Positions 1 through 6,253 of a DNA stretch of 11,444 bases are shown here, piece after piece. The position numbers and the translations under genes were made by a program. Source of the DNA: CAZVWQ01 sp964631275 (lineage in GTDB: Bacteria > Patescibacteriota > JACMRA01); contig CAZVWQ010000035.1 in the NCBI GenBank assembly GCA_964631275.1, forward strand, positions 1 to 11,444, in the 5' to 3' direction. Under the pieces are notes generated by a model. It saw nothing but the letters and a program-made list of their open reading frames with translations, was not told where the DNA came from and did not search any database. How positions within the stretch are numbered: position 1 is the first letter of the stretch; each line of letters opens with the position of its first letter.

Positions 1-258
1 ATTAAGGGTCAAAGCACCTCCTCCACCAGGAAAACTAAGAGTTGGAGTAGCAGTGATAAAATTTGAAGCTTTAGCAAGATCAGTATTATTAAAGAAAGAT
101 TTTAAAAAAAAGCTAAACCCAACACAGATTGCAATGAATAAAACTCCAATAACTAAAATTTTAGGTAAGTTTTGTTTACGAAATTTTCTTTTTAATTGCT
201 TATCTAAATTTATTTTTTTATTATCTTGTCTTTCTGCAAATAAATTGTCATCTTTCAT
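1..258 (-). CDS. N-terminal part of a single-pass membrane protein (cut by window edge)
   Basis: Reading leftwards from an ATG at 258-256, 86 codons stay open to the first base of the window, so the gene continues outside. The N-terminal 32 residues are hydrophilic and rich in Lys, Asp and Arg. A hydrophobic helix follows at about residues 33-52 (PKILVIGVLFIAICVGFSFF), then a polar segment with Thr/Ser/Pro and a run of four glycines (FPGGGGA). This suggests a cytoplasmic N-terminus, one membrane anchor and an external domain that is mostly missing here. I recognise no family. A TATAAT-like hexamer lies on the minus strand at 290-285, and another at 355-350; no clear ribosome binding site precedes the ATG. 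The plus-strand ORF over 53-340 is taken as its shadow because it has low-complexity F/L/K-rich sequence. Confidence 0.7.
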   Translation of the reverse strand, partial: MKDDNLFAERQDNKKINLDKQLKRKFRKQNLPKILVIGVLFIAICVGFSFFLKSFFNNTDLAKASNFITATPTLSFPGGGGALTLN

Positions 259-711
259 ATTTTTTAAACTAAAAACAGTTTGTAATTATATTTTTTATTA
301 TCCAAGAATTTTTTGGTATATTTTTGGTATAGCTTATTAGTAGGTATATATTATAAACAAGCATCCTGATTTTAAAAGTTTTTTGAAAATAGATAATATT
401 TGGATTAAAGTGATAATAACTAAAAAATTAATAGTAGTTTTTAACAGTTATGTTCCAAGAATTTTTTTTTGAATTTGATAAACCCTTTTTATGATTTTAT
501 TTATAACTTTGAGTTTACAATTTTTGCAAAATTGGTCAAAAAGCACTACCTGTAAGCTTATTTGAATTTAAAAAATTAAATATAATATTTGCAAACTTTG
601 AGTTATAAGACGAGATTGATATCCTCAAACTACAAATTGCATAAAACAATTATAAAAATTAATAAAATATTTAATTAAAATTAAAACTCATTATATAACT
701 TAACTTAGACT

Positions 712-763
712 AAACTTTGACAAATTATTAGATGTTGAATTTGTTTTAAAACATATTTGGCAT
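712..763 (+). repeat. Intergenic repeat family R3, copy 1 (conserved motif plus hairpin)
   Basis: The 20-base motif AAACTTTGACAAATTATTAG (712-731) matches 18 of 20 bases at 10510-10529 and 18 of 20 at 10355-10374. Immediately after it, ATGTTGAAT (732-740) can pair with ATTTGGCAT (755-763) over nine positions, three of them G-U. The copy at 10510 has a hairpin in the same place with different paired bases. Some similarity continues downstream (ATGT then AAAATGT). Function unknown; the orientation is given as the strand on which both copies align. Confidence 0.5.
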
Positions 764-966
764 GTGAAAATGTCCAAGTCATGGATAAAGCATATATATT
801 TAATCAATTCAAAGTAAAACTTTTTGAGTTTTTAAATATTTGCTTTTAGTTGTCTATATCAAGCTTAATTAAAGCCAAAAAATTAAGGTTTAAAAAACTA
901 AAATTTATTTTGTGGAGTATAAAAACAATATAACTTAAAATATAAAGTCTTAATCATAAACAAAAC

Positions 967-986
967 AAAGGGATTTTTAACCCTTT
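967..986. other. Hairpin AAAGGG/CCCTTT
   Basis: Six-base perfect arms flank an eight-base AT loop. Read on the minus strand the stem is followed by TTTTGTTT, giving it a weak intrinsic-terminator look; on the plus strand there is no T tract. No minus-strand gene ends nearby, so its role is unclear. Confidence 0.3.
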
Positions 987-1103
987 ACATTAAAAATTAA
1001 ACTCTTATTTATAGTTTTTGGCAACTACGTAGGTCTAAAATTTACTAAAAAAAATATCTACTATCACGATTATTCTGTTTTATGTATTAAAAAGTAATTA
1101 CTC

Positions 1104-1130
1104 TTTGATGTATATATAAAACCCATCAAA
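1104..1130. promoter_or_regulatory. Inverted repeat upstream of the S41 peptidase gene
   Basis: TTTGATG (1104-1110) and CATCAAA (1124-1130) are perfect 7-base inverted arms separated by 13 bases. The site lies 55 bases before the TTG start, next to a -10-like TATAGT (1131-1136), so it may be an operator or the leader hairpin. In DNA this AT-rich it could be chance. Confidence 0.25.
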
Positions 1131-1168
1131 TATAGTTGATAAATAAAAAACTACCTAAAATTTATTTT

Positions 1169-1177
1169 GGGAGAAGG
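1169..1177 (+). promoter_or_regulatory. Strong ribosome binding site choosing a TTG start
   Basis: GGGAGAAGG ends eight bases before the TTG at 1186. It is the only clear Shine-Dalgarno sequence in the window. The first ATG in frame (1228) has none, so TTG is preferred as the start. Confidence 0.7.
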
Positions 1178-1185
1178 TTAATTTT

Positions 1186-2475
1186 TTGTTCTTTACAAAA
1201 TTAAAAAATCTAATCAAAATTAAAAAAATGAATCAAGAACCAACAACCTCAAAACAAAATAGCCAAGAATTAGAAATCCAAAAAAAGTTTATAAACCCAC
1301 CTCAAGTTAGGCAGATATCTGAACCAAAGGCAAAAAATAGTCTTTGGAAGGTAATGACTTTTGCGGTTAGTTTGGTTGCTATTAGTTCTTTAGTTTTTGC
1401 TAGCTTACTTTATATTGAAAGAAGCAGAGCTTTTAGAGAAGACAACTATCCTTTTGTTAGACAAGAAGTTATTGATATAATTAACAAAAGTGGAATTAAA
1501 AACTTGCCAGAAGATAAGTTAATTAGAGAAGGTGAATTAAAGGGTTTAGTCTCAAGCTTAGAAGATCCGTATAGTATTTATTTACCTAAGGCTGAAGATC
1601 AAGATTTTCAAGATAGTCTTAACCAACGTTATGAAGGGGTAGGTATTAAGTTTGATAATTTTGCTGATGAGATATTAGTACAACAAGTTTTTCAAGATTC
1701 GCCAGCCGAACAATCTGGAGTTTTGGCTGGAGATATACTAATTGCTGTTGACGACGAGAATGTTAGAGGTAGAGAAATTGGAGATGTAGCCCCCAAAATT
1801 AGAGGTGAACAAGGAACTAAAGTTAAGCTAACTTTTGTTAGAAACAATCAAGAAGTTAGTTTTAATATTACTAGAGACAGGATCAACACCGAGTTAATTT
1901 CTCTTAGAATAGAGAACCAAAAAGTTGTCGTCATAGAGATTTCTTCTTTTGGTGAAAATCTAGATTCCTTGATGAAGGATAAGGCTAGTCAGATATTGGC
2001 TAATCCTAGCATAGAGCATATTGTTATTGATGTTAGAGGTAATAGCGGAGGCTTACTTAACCAGACTATAGAAATTATTTCTTATTTTGTCGAGCCAGGA
2101 GAAGTTTTGGTTAAAGAAATTACCAAGAATGGAGAAGAAACTTTGACTTCAATAAAAAAAGATAACAGCCTAAAGGATTATCCAGTAACCGTCCTTGTAG
2201 ATGGCTTTTCAGCTTCAGCTAGTGAGATCTTAGCTGGGGCACTTAGAGATATCCGATCAGCTCAACTAATTGGGCAAAAAACTTTTGGTAAAGGTACAGT
2301 TCAGCAACTTTTTGAATTAGAAAATGGTGACAAACTAAAACTAACTATTGCTGAGTGGTTTACTCCTAACGGCGTAGCCATTAATAAACAAGGATTAGCT
2401 CCAGATATTCTAACTAATGATGATGAAGACGCTCTACAGACTGCACTTATAGAGATTAGTTCTGACCTTAATTAA
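1186..2475 (+). CDS. S41 family carboxyl-terminal processing peptidase with PDZ domain
   Basis: Membrane-anchored serine protease of the CtpA/Prc/CtpB family, expected to act outside the membrane on envelope or misfolded proteins by C-terminal recognition. The 429-residue product has a Lys/Gln-rich cytoplasmic leader, one transmembrane helix at about 53-77, the cap region containing SLEDPYSIYL (124-133), a PDZ domain (about 149-230, with the GVGIKF strand at its start), and the catalytic core. By the spacing of E. coli Prc (S430, D441, K455) the catalytic residues are S344 in FSASASE, D355 and K369 in TFGKGTVQ; all are present. IDVRGNSGGLL (281-291) is the usual oxyanion-region motif. Start is TTG with a strong ribosome binding site; the ATG at residue 15 is less likely. 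It stands alone, with long gaps on both sides and a repeat element beginning just after its stop. Family certain; substrate unknown. Confidence 0.95.
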   Translation: MFFTKLKNLIKIKKMNQEPTTSKQNSQELEIQKKFINPPQVRQISEPKAKNSLWKVMTFAVSLVAISSLVFASLLYIERSRAFREDNYPFVRQEVIDIINKSGIKNLPEDKLIREGELKGLVSSLEDPYSIYLPKAEDQDFQDSLNQRYEGVGIKFDNFADEILVQQVFQDSPAEQSGVLAGDILIAVDDENVRGREIGDVAPKIRGEQGTKVKLTFVRNNQEVSFNITRDRINTELISLRIENQKVVVIEISSFGENLDSLMKDKASQILANPSIEHIVIDVRGNSGGLLNQTIEIISYFVEPGEVLVKEITKNGEETLTSIKKDNSLKDYPVTVLVDGFSASASEILAGALRDIRSAQLIGQKTFGKGTVQQLFELENGDKLKLTIAEWFTPNGVAINKQGLAPDILTNDDEDALQTALIEISSDLN

Positions 2476-2480
2476 AGTAA

Positions 2481-2640
2481 TTAATTTATCTATCTCAAAC
2501 GCTAACTAAATTATAATTTAACTGAAGGTTTTAGTTTGATTAAATAAAAGAAAGCACAGTTAGAAAAACTCACTGAGTAGTTAACAGTTTAGTATATCTA
2601 TCTGTATACTCTTTGGGCTAATCGTTACGGTAATTACCCA
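2481..2640 (+). repeat. Intergenic repeat family R1, copy 1, with distal block R2
   Basis: The 93 bases at 2501-2593 match 9737-9828 with eight substitutions and one gap; similarity starts weakly at 2481 (TTAATTTAT, also at 9713). All eight substitutions are transitions. A small hairpin ACTC-ACT-GAGT (2568-2578) is kept in the other copy as ACTT-ACT-AAGT, one compensatory pair. A second hairpin AGTATA/TATACT occurs at 2591-2610. The distal block R2 (2618-2638, beginning CTAATCGTTACGG) is found in the other copy in inverted orientation, and a weaker same-orientation match is at 10401-10421. It starts soon after the S41 stop and fills the gap up to the aldolase end. Confidence 0.7.
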
Positions 2641-2721
2641 TAAAAAATTATCTTAAATAAAGGGTATAAGAGTAAACAGCTTACCAGAAAATGTAAATAT
2701 GACTTGGAAATGTACAGCTAT

Positions 2722-3786
2722 TTAACTTAAGGTATTTACACTATTTAAATCTTTAAAGGCCTCAATTAATCTATTTTTAAAGCTTTCTTCGCCTTCTCTA
2801 AGCCATTTACGAGGGTCATAGTATTTTTTGTTAGGCTGGTCACTTCCTTCAGGATTGCCAAGTTGAGTTTGTAGATAGCCTTGGTTTTGTTGATAGTAAT
2901 TTTTAACGCCATCCCAAAAAGCCCATTGAAGATCAGTATCGATGTTCATTTTAACTACACCGTAGCTAATAGCCTCTCTAATTTTTTCCTTATTGGATCC
3001 ACTACCGCCATGAAAAACAAAACTTATCGGTTTGTCTTTTGTAGTAAATTTTTCTTGGACAAACTTTTGCGAATTAGCCAAAATTATTGGCTCTAATTTT
3101 ACATTACCAGGGCTATAGACTCCATGGACGTTGCCAAAACTAGCAGCAATAGTAAAATTAAGACTAATTTCGGATAATTTTTCGTAAGCATAGGCTACTT
3201 CCGAAGGCTGAGTGTAAAGCTTAGAATTGTCGATATTAGAATTATCGACCCCATCTTCTTCTCCTCCAGTGATACCTAACTCAATCTCCAAAGTCATTCC
3301 AATTTTGGCCATTCTTTGTAGGTATTTTTTGCTAATTTCTATATTTTCCTCTAAGCTTTCTTCGGATAAGTCTAGCATGTGAGAGCTAAAAATAGGCTTT
3401 CCATTTTTTTCAAAAAATTTTTCCCCCTCATCCAGTAATCCATCAATCCAAGGAAGTAGTTCCTTAGAGCAGTGATCGGTATGGATTATAACTGTAGCTC
3501 CATATTGCTCGGCCAATCTATGAATATGCATAGCTCCACTAAGACTACCATTAATAGCTGCTTGTTGATTTTGATTAGAAAGTGATTTACCAGCTAAAAA
3601 AGCCCCTCCACCATTAGAAAATTGAATAATTATAGCTGAATTAATTTTGGCAGCTGTTTCTAAGGCAGCATTGATTGAGTTAGTTCCGATACAGTTTACG
3701 GCTGGGATAGCAAAACCTTTTTGTTTAGCATATTCAAAGATTTCTGTAACTTGATTACCTGTGATCACACCTTTAGGAAATTTCAT
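2722..3786 (-). CDS. fbaA: Class II fructose-1,6-bisphosphate aldolase (E. coli FbaA type)
   Basis: Zinc-dependent aldolase that interconverts fructose 1,6-bisphosphate with glyceraldehyde 3-phosphate and dihydroxyacetone phosphate in glycolysis/gluconeogenesis; cytoplasmic. The 354-residue length is close to the 359 of E. coli FbaA and similarity runs end to end. HTDHC holds catalytic D104 and zinc ligand H105; the other ligands are E169 (EIELG), H221 (FGNVHG) and H259 (VFHGGSGS, also the phosphate loop). NIDTD (281-285) and the C-terminal NKKYYDPRKWL segment are typical of class IIA. Nothing catalytic is missing. The ATG at 3786 is well placed but has no clear ribosome binding site. It is transcribed away from the azoreductase gene, and its 3' end faces the R1 repeat. 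No other glycolytic gene is in the window. Confidence 0.97.
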   Translation of the reverse strand: MKFPKGVITGNQVTEIFEYAKQKGFAIPAVNCIGTNSINAALETAAKINSAIIIQFSNGGGAFLAGKSLSNQNQQAAINGSLSGAMHIHRLAEQYGATVIIHTDHCSKELLPWIDGLLDEGEKFFEKNGKPIFSSHMLDLSEESLEENIEISKKYLQRMAKIGMTLEIELGITGGEEDGVDNSNIDNSKLYTQPSEVAYAYEKLSEISLNFTIAASFGNVHGVYSPGNVKLEPIILANSQKFVQEKFTTKDKPISFVFHGGSGSNKEKIREAISYGVVKMNIDTDLQWAFWDGVKNYYQQNQGYLQTQLGNPEGSDQPNKKYYDPRKWLREGEESFKNRLIEAFKDLNSVNTLS

Positions 3787-3819
3787 AGTATCTTACATAT
3801 TAATAATTAATCAATTTTA

Positions 3820-3873
3820 ATTTTAAAATAAAAAATAATATATTGCAAATTTAAATTATGGAAGGAGTATAAA
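3820..3873. promoter_or_regulatory. Possible divergent promoters sharing one -35 for fbaA and azoR
   Basis: TTGCAA (3843-3848) is its own reverse complement. Leftward it is followed after 17 bases by a minus-strand TAAAAT (3825-3820), toward fbaA. Rightward it is followed after 19 bases by TATAAA (3868-3873), toward azoR. The arrangement is neat but each hexamer is imperfect and the DNA is very AT-rich. Confidence 0.3.
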
Positions 3874-3961
3874 AACCAGTAAATTTAGTTTAAAGTTGTT
3901 TGACTTATTTTTTAATAGATGTTATAAAAACTATACTTTTCTTGTTAAGAAAACAATAAAC

Positions 3962-4600
3962 ATGCAAAAAAAAGCCAAAACTCTACTTGTTGAATATGCT
4001 CCTAGAGGTAAAGATTCGCTAACTAAAATGATTAGAGAGTATTATACTAACCAAATCAAAGACAAAACTGAAATTGAAGTTCTAGACATAGCAAAAAATC
4101 CTCCAGATATGCTAACTGAAGATAGACTTAGAGCTTATTATAAAAGAAATTATCTAAATAAAAAATTATCTCCAGAAGAAGCTAAACTTCTAATTAGGAT
4201 GGATGAAATGCGAGACCAGTTATTTGCTAACGAATATTTGATTATTTCTTCACCGATGTATAACTTTGGCTACCCAGCTCCAGTCAAAGCTTGGATAGAC
4301 TCGGTAATGCAAAGAGGTTATGTTTACCATGTTGATGATAATGGACACAAACCTAGTCTTGACCATCTCAAAGTTTGTGTAATTTATACTTCTGGAATTG
4401 TCTTTGATCAAATTAATGAAAATCAAAGCTGGAATGGTCTAGTCTCTGAAGGAGCTATGCTTTTTGAGTACATGGGAGCTAAAGAAGTCAGAATTGTCCA
4501 CGTTCAAGGTTCGGATATGCTTGGCGATGAAAATATAAACTTTAGAATCAATAACGTAGCCTACAAAAAACTAAATTGGATAGCTAGTAAGTGGTATTAA
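3962..4600 (+). CDS. azoR: FMN-dependent NAD(P)H azoreductase/quinone reductase (AzoR/AcpD, flavodoxin-like fold)
   Basis: Flavoprotein oxidoreductase that reduces quinones and azo compounds with two electrons from NAD(P)H; cytoplasmic and usually dimeric. From the ATG at 3962 the product is 212 residues, close to the roughly 200 of E. coli AzoR. It opens with the first beta strand KTLLVEYAPRGKDS, where the flavin phosphate loop is expected, and has the hallmark SSPMYNFG...VKAWIDSV (about 96-115) of the flavodoxin_2 family, followed by VCVIYTSG (138-145), the flavin-contact strand. The same frame is open from a TTG at 3896, but those 22 extra residues (FFNRCYKN...) are atypical and precede the canonical strand, so the ATG is chosen. 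GGAAGGAG at 3860-3867 is too far upstream to serve either start. Divergent from fbaA; a hairpin lies just after its stop. Confidence 0.87.
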   Translation: MQKKAKTLLVEYAPRGKDSLTKMIREYYTNQIKDKTEIEVLDIAKNPPDMLTEDRLRAYYKRNYLNKKLSPEEAKLLIRMDEMRDQLFANEYLIISSPMYNFGYPAPVKAWIDSVMQRGYVYHVDDNGHKPSLDHLKVCVIYTSGIVFDQINENQSWNGLVSEGAMLFEYMGAKEVRIVHVQGSDMLGDENINFRINNVAYKKLNWIASKWY

Positions 4601-4609
4601 ATAAAAAAC

Positions 4610-4634
4610 CCTAATTTGATTAAAACAAATTTGG
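4610..4634 (-). terminator. Hairpin after azoR with a T tract only on the minus strand
   Basis: CCTAATTTG (4610-4618) pairs with CAAATTTGG (4626-4634) at eight of nine positions around a 7-base loop. On the plus strand it is followed by AGTATG, not by Ts. On the minus strand it is followed by GTTTTTTAT, the form of an intrinsic terminator. It may end antisense read-through from the minus-strand genes further right, or act as a plus-strand 3' end stabiliser. Confidence 0.4.
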
Positions 4635-4691
4635 AGTATGTAAGATCTTTAAATTCTGCATGGTTGGCTTAAAAGCTAAATAAAAAATCTT

Positions 4692-5189
4692 ATGACTAAA
4701 GCTATTATAAAAATTTCTCACATTTTATTTGACCCAATTGACAAAGAAGCTGGAGATCTAACTAATATTCCTAATACGGTTATTAACTGGTCACGGTTTA
4801 TGAGTTTAAATGCCATCTTTCAGGCGATGGCTGATATAATAATCGAAATTATTATTTTATTGAATCTTGTTAGTTTCAAGTTACCTTTTAGGCTAGAATT
4901 TTTGCTCTTAACTATGATTTCTACGGTAATTGCTTATCTAACTCTCAAAAGTATGAGAGAAGGAAATTTAGATGTAACCAAAAATACACTTATTATTGGC
5001 TTGTTAGTAGAATCTTCACTTGTTATAGGTGATATTTATTTATTATTTAATACTAATCAATATTTCTGGATGACTTTGCTAGTCAGGTTGCCTTTTATGA
5101 TTCTCACCTCCTTTAATATTACTATCATTACTAGAATTATATGGAGAAATATAAGTATTAAGTCTAAAAGACCAAATTATAGATTTTAA
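4692..5189 (+). CDS. Four-helix integral membrane protein, function unknown
   Basis: I do not recognise this 165-residue protein. The N-terminal 35 residues are amphipathic and include FDPIDKEAGDL and IPNTVINWSRF; then come four predicted transmembrane helices at about 39-62, 67-86, 99-119 and 126-150, and a basic tail (KSKRPNYRF). The loops are short, with lone acidic residues inside helix 1 (D48, E52) and near helix 3 (E107, D114). The gene follows azoR on the same strand after a 91-base gap holding a hairpin, so co-transcription is possible but not shown. No ribosome binding site precedes the ATG. The hydrophobic pattern and clean stop make a real gene likely; similarity searches with such a sequence may give only weak hits. 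Confidence 0.75.
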   Translation: MTKAIIKISHILFDPIDKEAGDLTNIPNTVINWSRFMSLNAIFQAMADIIIEIIILLNLVSFKLPFRLEFLLLTMISTVIAYLTLKSMREGNLDVTKNTLIIGLLVESSLVIGDIYLLFNTNQYFWMTLLVRLPFMILTSFNITIITRIIWRNISIKSKRPNYRF

Positions 5190-5247
5190 TTATACCCATA
5201 TACTACAAAAAGAAACTAAAATATATAAATTTAAGTTAGAATTAATT

Positions 5248-5339
5248 TGCGTCTTCATATTAATTTACAAACTGTAAATAACGCATGGGAATCTTACAGA
5301 GTAAGAACTAAAGTAGGAAATTGAGATTATCCTATTTAG
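5248..5339. other. Three tandem hairpins between convergent genes
   Basis: Hairpin 1: TGCGT (5248-5252) with ACGCA (5281-5285), enclosing ATTTAC (5263-5268) with GTAAAT (5274-5279). Hairpin 2: CTTAC (5293-5297) with GTAAG (5301-5305), 3-base loop. Hairpin 3: CTAAA plus TAGGA (5308-5318, one bulged G) with TCCTATTTAG (5330-5339), ten pairs around an 11-base loop. None is followed by a clear T tract on either strand. This may be a small structured RNA or a two-way transcription barrier; strand cannot be decided. Confidence 0.4.
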
Positions 5340-5386
5340 AAATTTATTCAAAAAACAAAATTAACTAATATTCTAACGAATTAGTT

Positions 5387-6010
5387 TTATTTTTGAGACT
5401 TATTTATTGGTATAGGCTTTTCAAAATTATAAAAGAAATTTTCAGTATACTCTTCTTGTTCATATTTTTTTAAGAGTTTTTGAGGATTTTTGATGAAATT
5501 TCTAACATTTTGCACGCCTTTACTAACTATTTCAGATAATAAATCGTGACAGTTGTCATCACTACCCAAATACAACTCTGTATTATTTTGTCTTTCATAA
5601 AGGATTATCGCTTTTTCCAATTCTCCGACCAAAAAATAAGCAAAATCTTCAAATTCAGCTAATTCTGAATCGTTATAGATAGATTTTATACGATTAAAAT
5701 TTTCTCTGGGATTAGTTTTATTTTCCCAGTCAAGAAACTTGCAAAAATCATCAAACTTGCTAGCTATACTTTGTTGTTTTTTATTTAGATTTAAAGTAAA
5801 CCCTCCTGAATTAAGTTCTTTTTGAGCCATTTTACGAATTTTTTTTTGGTATCTTAAAATATCGCTCCGACTCTCGCCTAACTTTTCTTCTTCAGTCAAG
5901 TTATCTTCTATAGACTCTATTTCATAGACAGGTTTTATATCTTCCAAGAACTGAAGTAATTTTAAAGCTTGTCTTGCCTTAACTTTGATGGTAATTTTTT
6001 TACTACTCAT
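5387..6010 (-). CDS. Orphan soluble protein, function unknown
   Basis: I do not recognise this 207-residue protein. It has no membrane segment or signal peptide and is rich in Lys, Glu, Asn and Asp. It begins with a short beta-like strand and helix (KKITIKVKARQALKLLQFL), a shape seen at the start of small antitoxin-like proteins, but no toxin gene adjoins it and the rest (a charged helical linker about 40-67, then mostly helical sequence with DFCKFLDW and FEDFAYFLVGELEKAIILYE) matches nothing I know. It lies downstream of the MscS gene on the same strand after 243 noncoding bases. An inverted repeat runs exactly up to its ATG, and a TATAAC hexamer on the minus strand (6111-6106) would place the transcript start near the outer arm, so it probably has its own promoter. 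Confidence 0.72.
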   Translation of the reverse strand: MSSKKITIKVKARQALKLLQFLEDIKPVYEIESIEDNLTEEEKLGESRSDILRYQKKIRKMAQKELNSGGFTLNLNKKQQSIASKFDDFCKFLDWENKTNPRENFNRIKSIYNDSELAEFEDFAYFLVGELEKAIILYERQNNTELYLGSDDNCHDLLSEIVSKGVQNVRNFIKNPQKLLKKYEQEEYTENFFYNFEKPIPINKSQK

Positions 6011-6101
6011 GCTAATCTTAAATTTTGTTTAAACCGATAACCATTGTGTAAATAAACTTTTTTTCATATTTTATGAATTTAAGTTTTTAGACAAGATTAG
6101 C
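6011..6101 (-). promoter_or_regulatory. Leader hairpin or operator ending at the start codon of the 207-residue gene
   Basis: On the minus strand GCTAATCTT (6101-6093) and AAGATTAGC (6019-6011) are perfect 9-base inverted arms; the second arm directly touches the ATG. Inside, AATTTA next to the 3' arm can also pair with TAAATT near 6082, extending the stem with a bulge. Folding would hide the region where ribosomes load. A TATAAC at 6111-6106 would start the transcript close to the first arm. Confidence 0.45.
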
Positions 6102-6148
6102 AAATGTTATACTAAAACCTGTTTTTTTTAAATAAAATCTAATTTATT

Positions 6149-6228
6149 TTTGATTAAAGGACTTATTTTTAATCTAAAAGTAAAAACTGGTGTAAGCTAA
6201 GTATATAAAGAAAATCTACTTAATCAAA
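6149..6228. other. Inverted repeat downstream of the MscS gene
   Basis: TTTGATTAA (6149-6157) and TTAATCAAA (6220-6228) are perfect 9-base inverted arms 62 bases apart in the gap after the MscS stop. It could be a weak 3' structure; the arm TTTGATTAA also occurs in both R1 repeats, so composition may explain it. Confidence 0.25.
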
Positions 6229-6253
6229 TAAATAAAAGTTTAAGCTGGATTAA

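Larger units (their letters stand above)
259..1185. other. Long noncoding stretch with repeats and hairpins
   Basis: This 927-base stretch has no credible gene; the longest ATG ORF I checked (781-849, 22 codons) looks like chance. It holds a 14-base direct repeat TCCAAGAATTTTTT at 301-314 and 454-467, a hairpin with arms AAAGGG (967-972) and CCCTTT (981-986), the repeat-family segment at 712-763 described separately, and a 7-base inverted repeat just before the S41 gene (1104-1130). The sequence GGAGTATAAAAAC at 914-926 recurs at 3864-3876, ahead of the azoreductase gene, and may be a -10 region. Confidence 0.6.

Noticed and set aside
53..340. 95-codon plus-strand ORF
   Set aside because: Low-complexity F/L/K composition, and it is antisense to a better minus-strand coding frame with a coherent membrane-protein pattern.
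781..849. 22-codon ORF
   Set aside because: Short, no ribosome binding site, and it overlaps the tail of the R3 similarity.
3896..3961. N-terminal extension of azoR from TTG
   Set aside because: The added residues precede the canonical first strand and have no ribosome binding site at the right distance.
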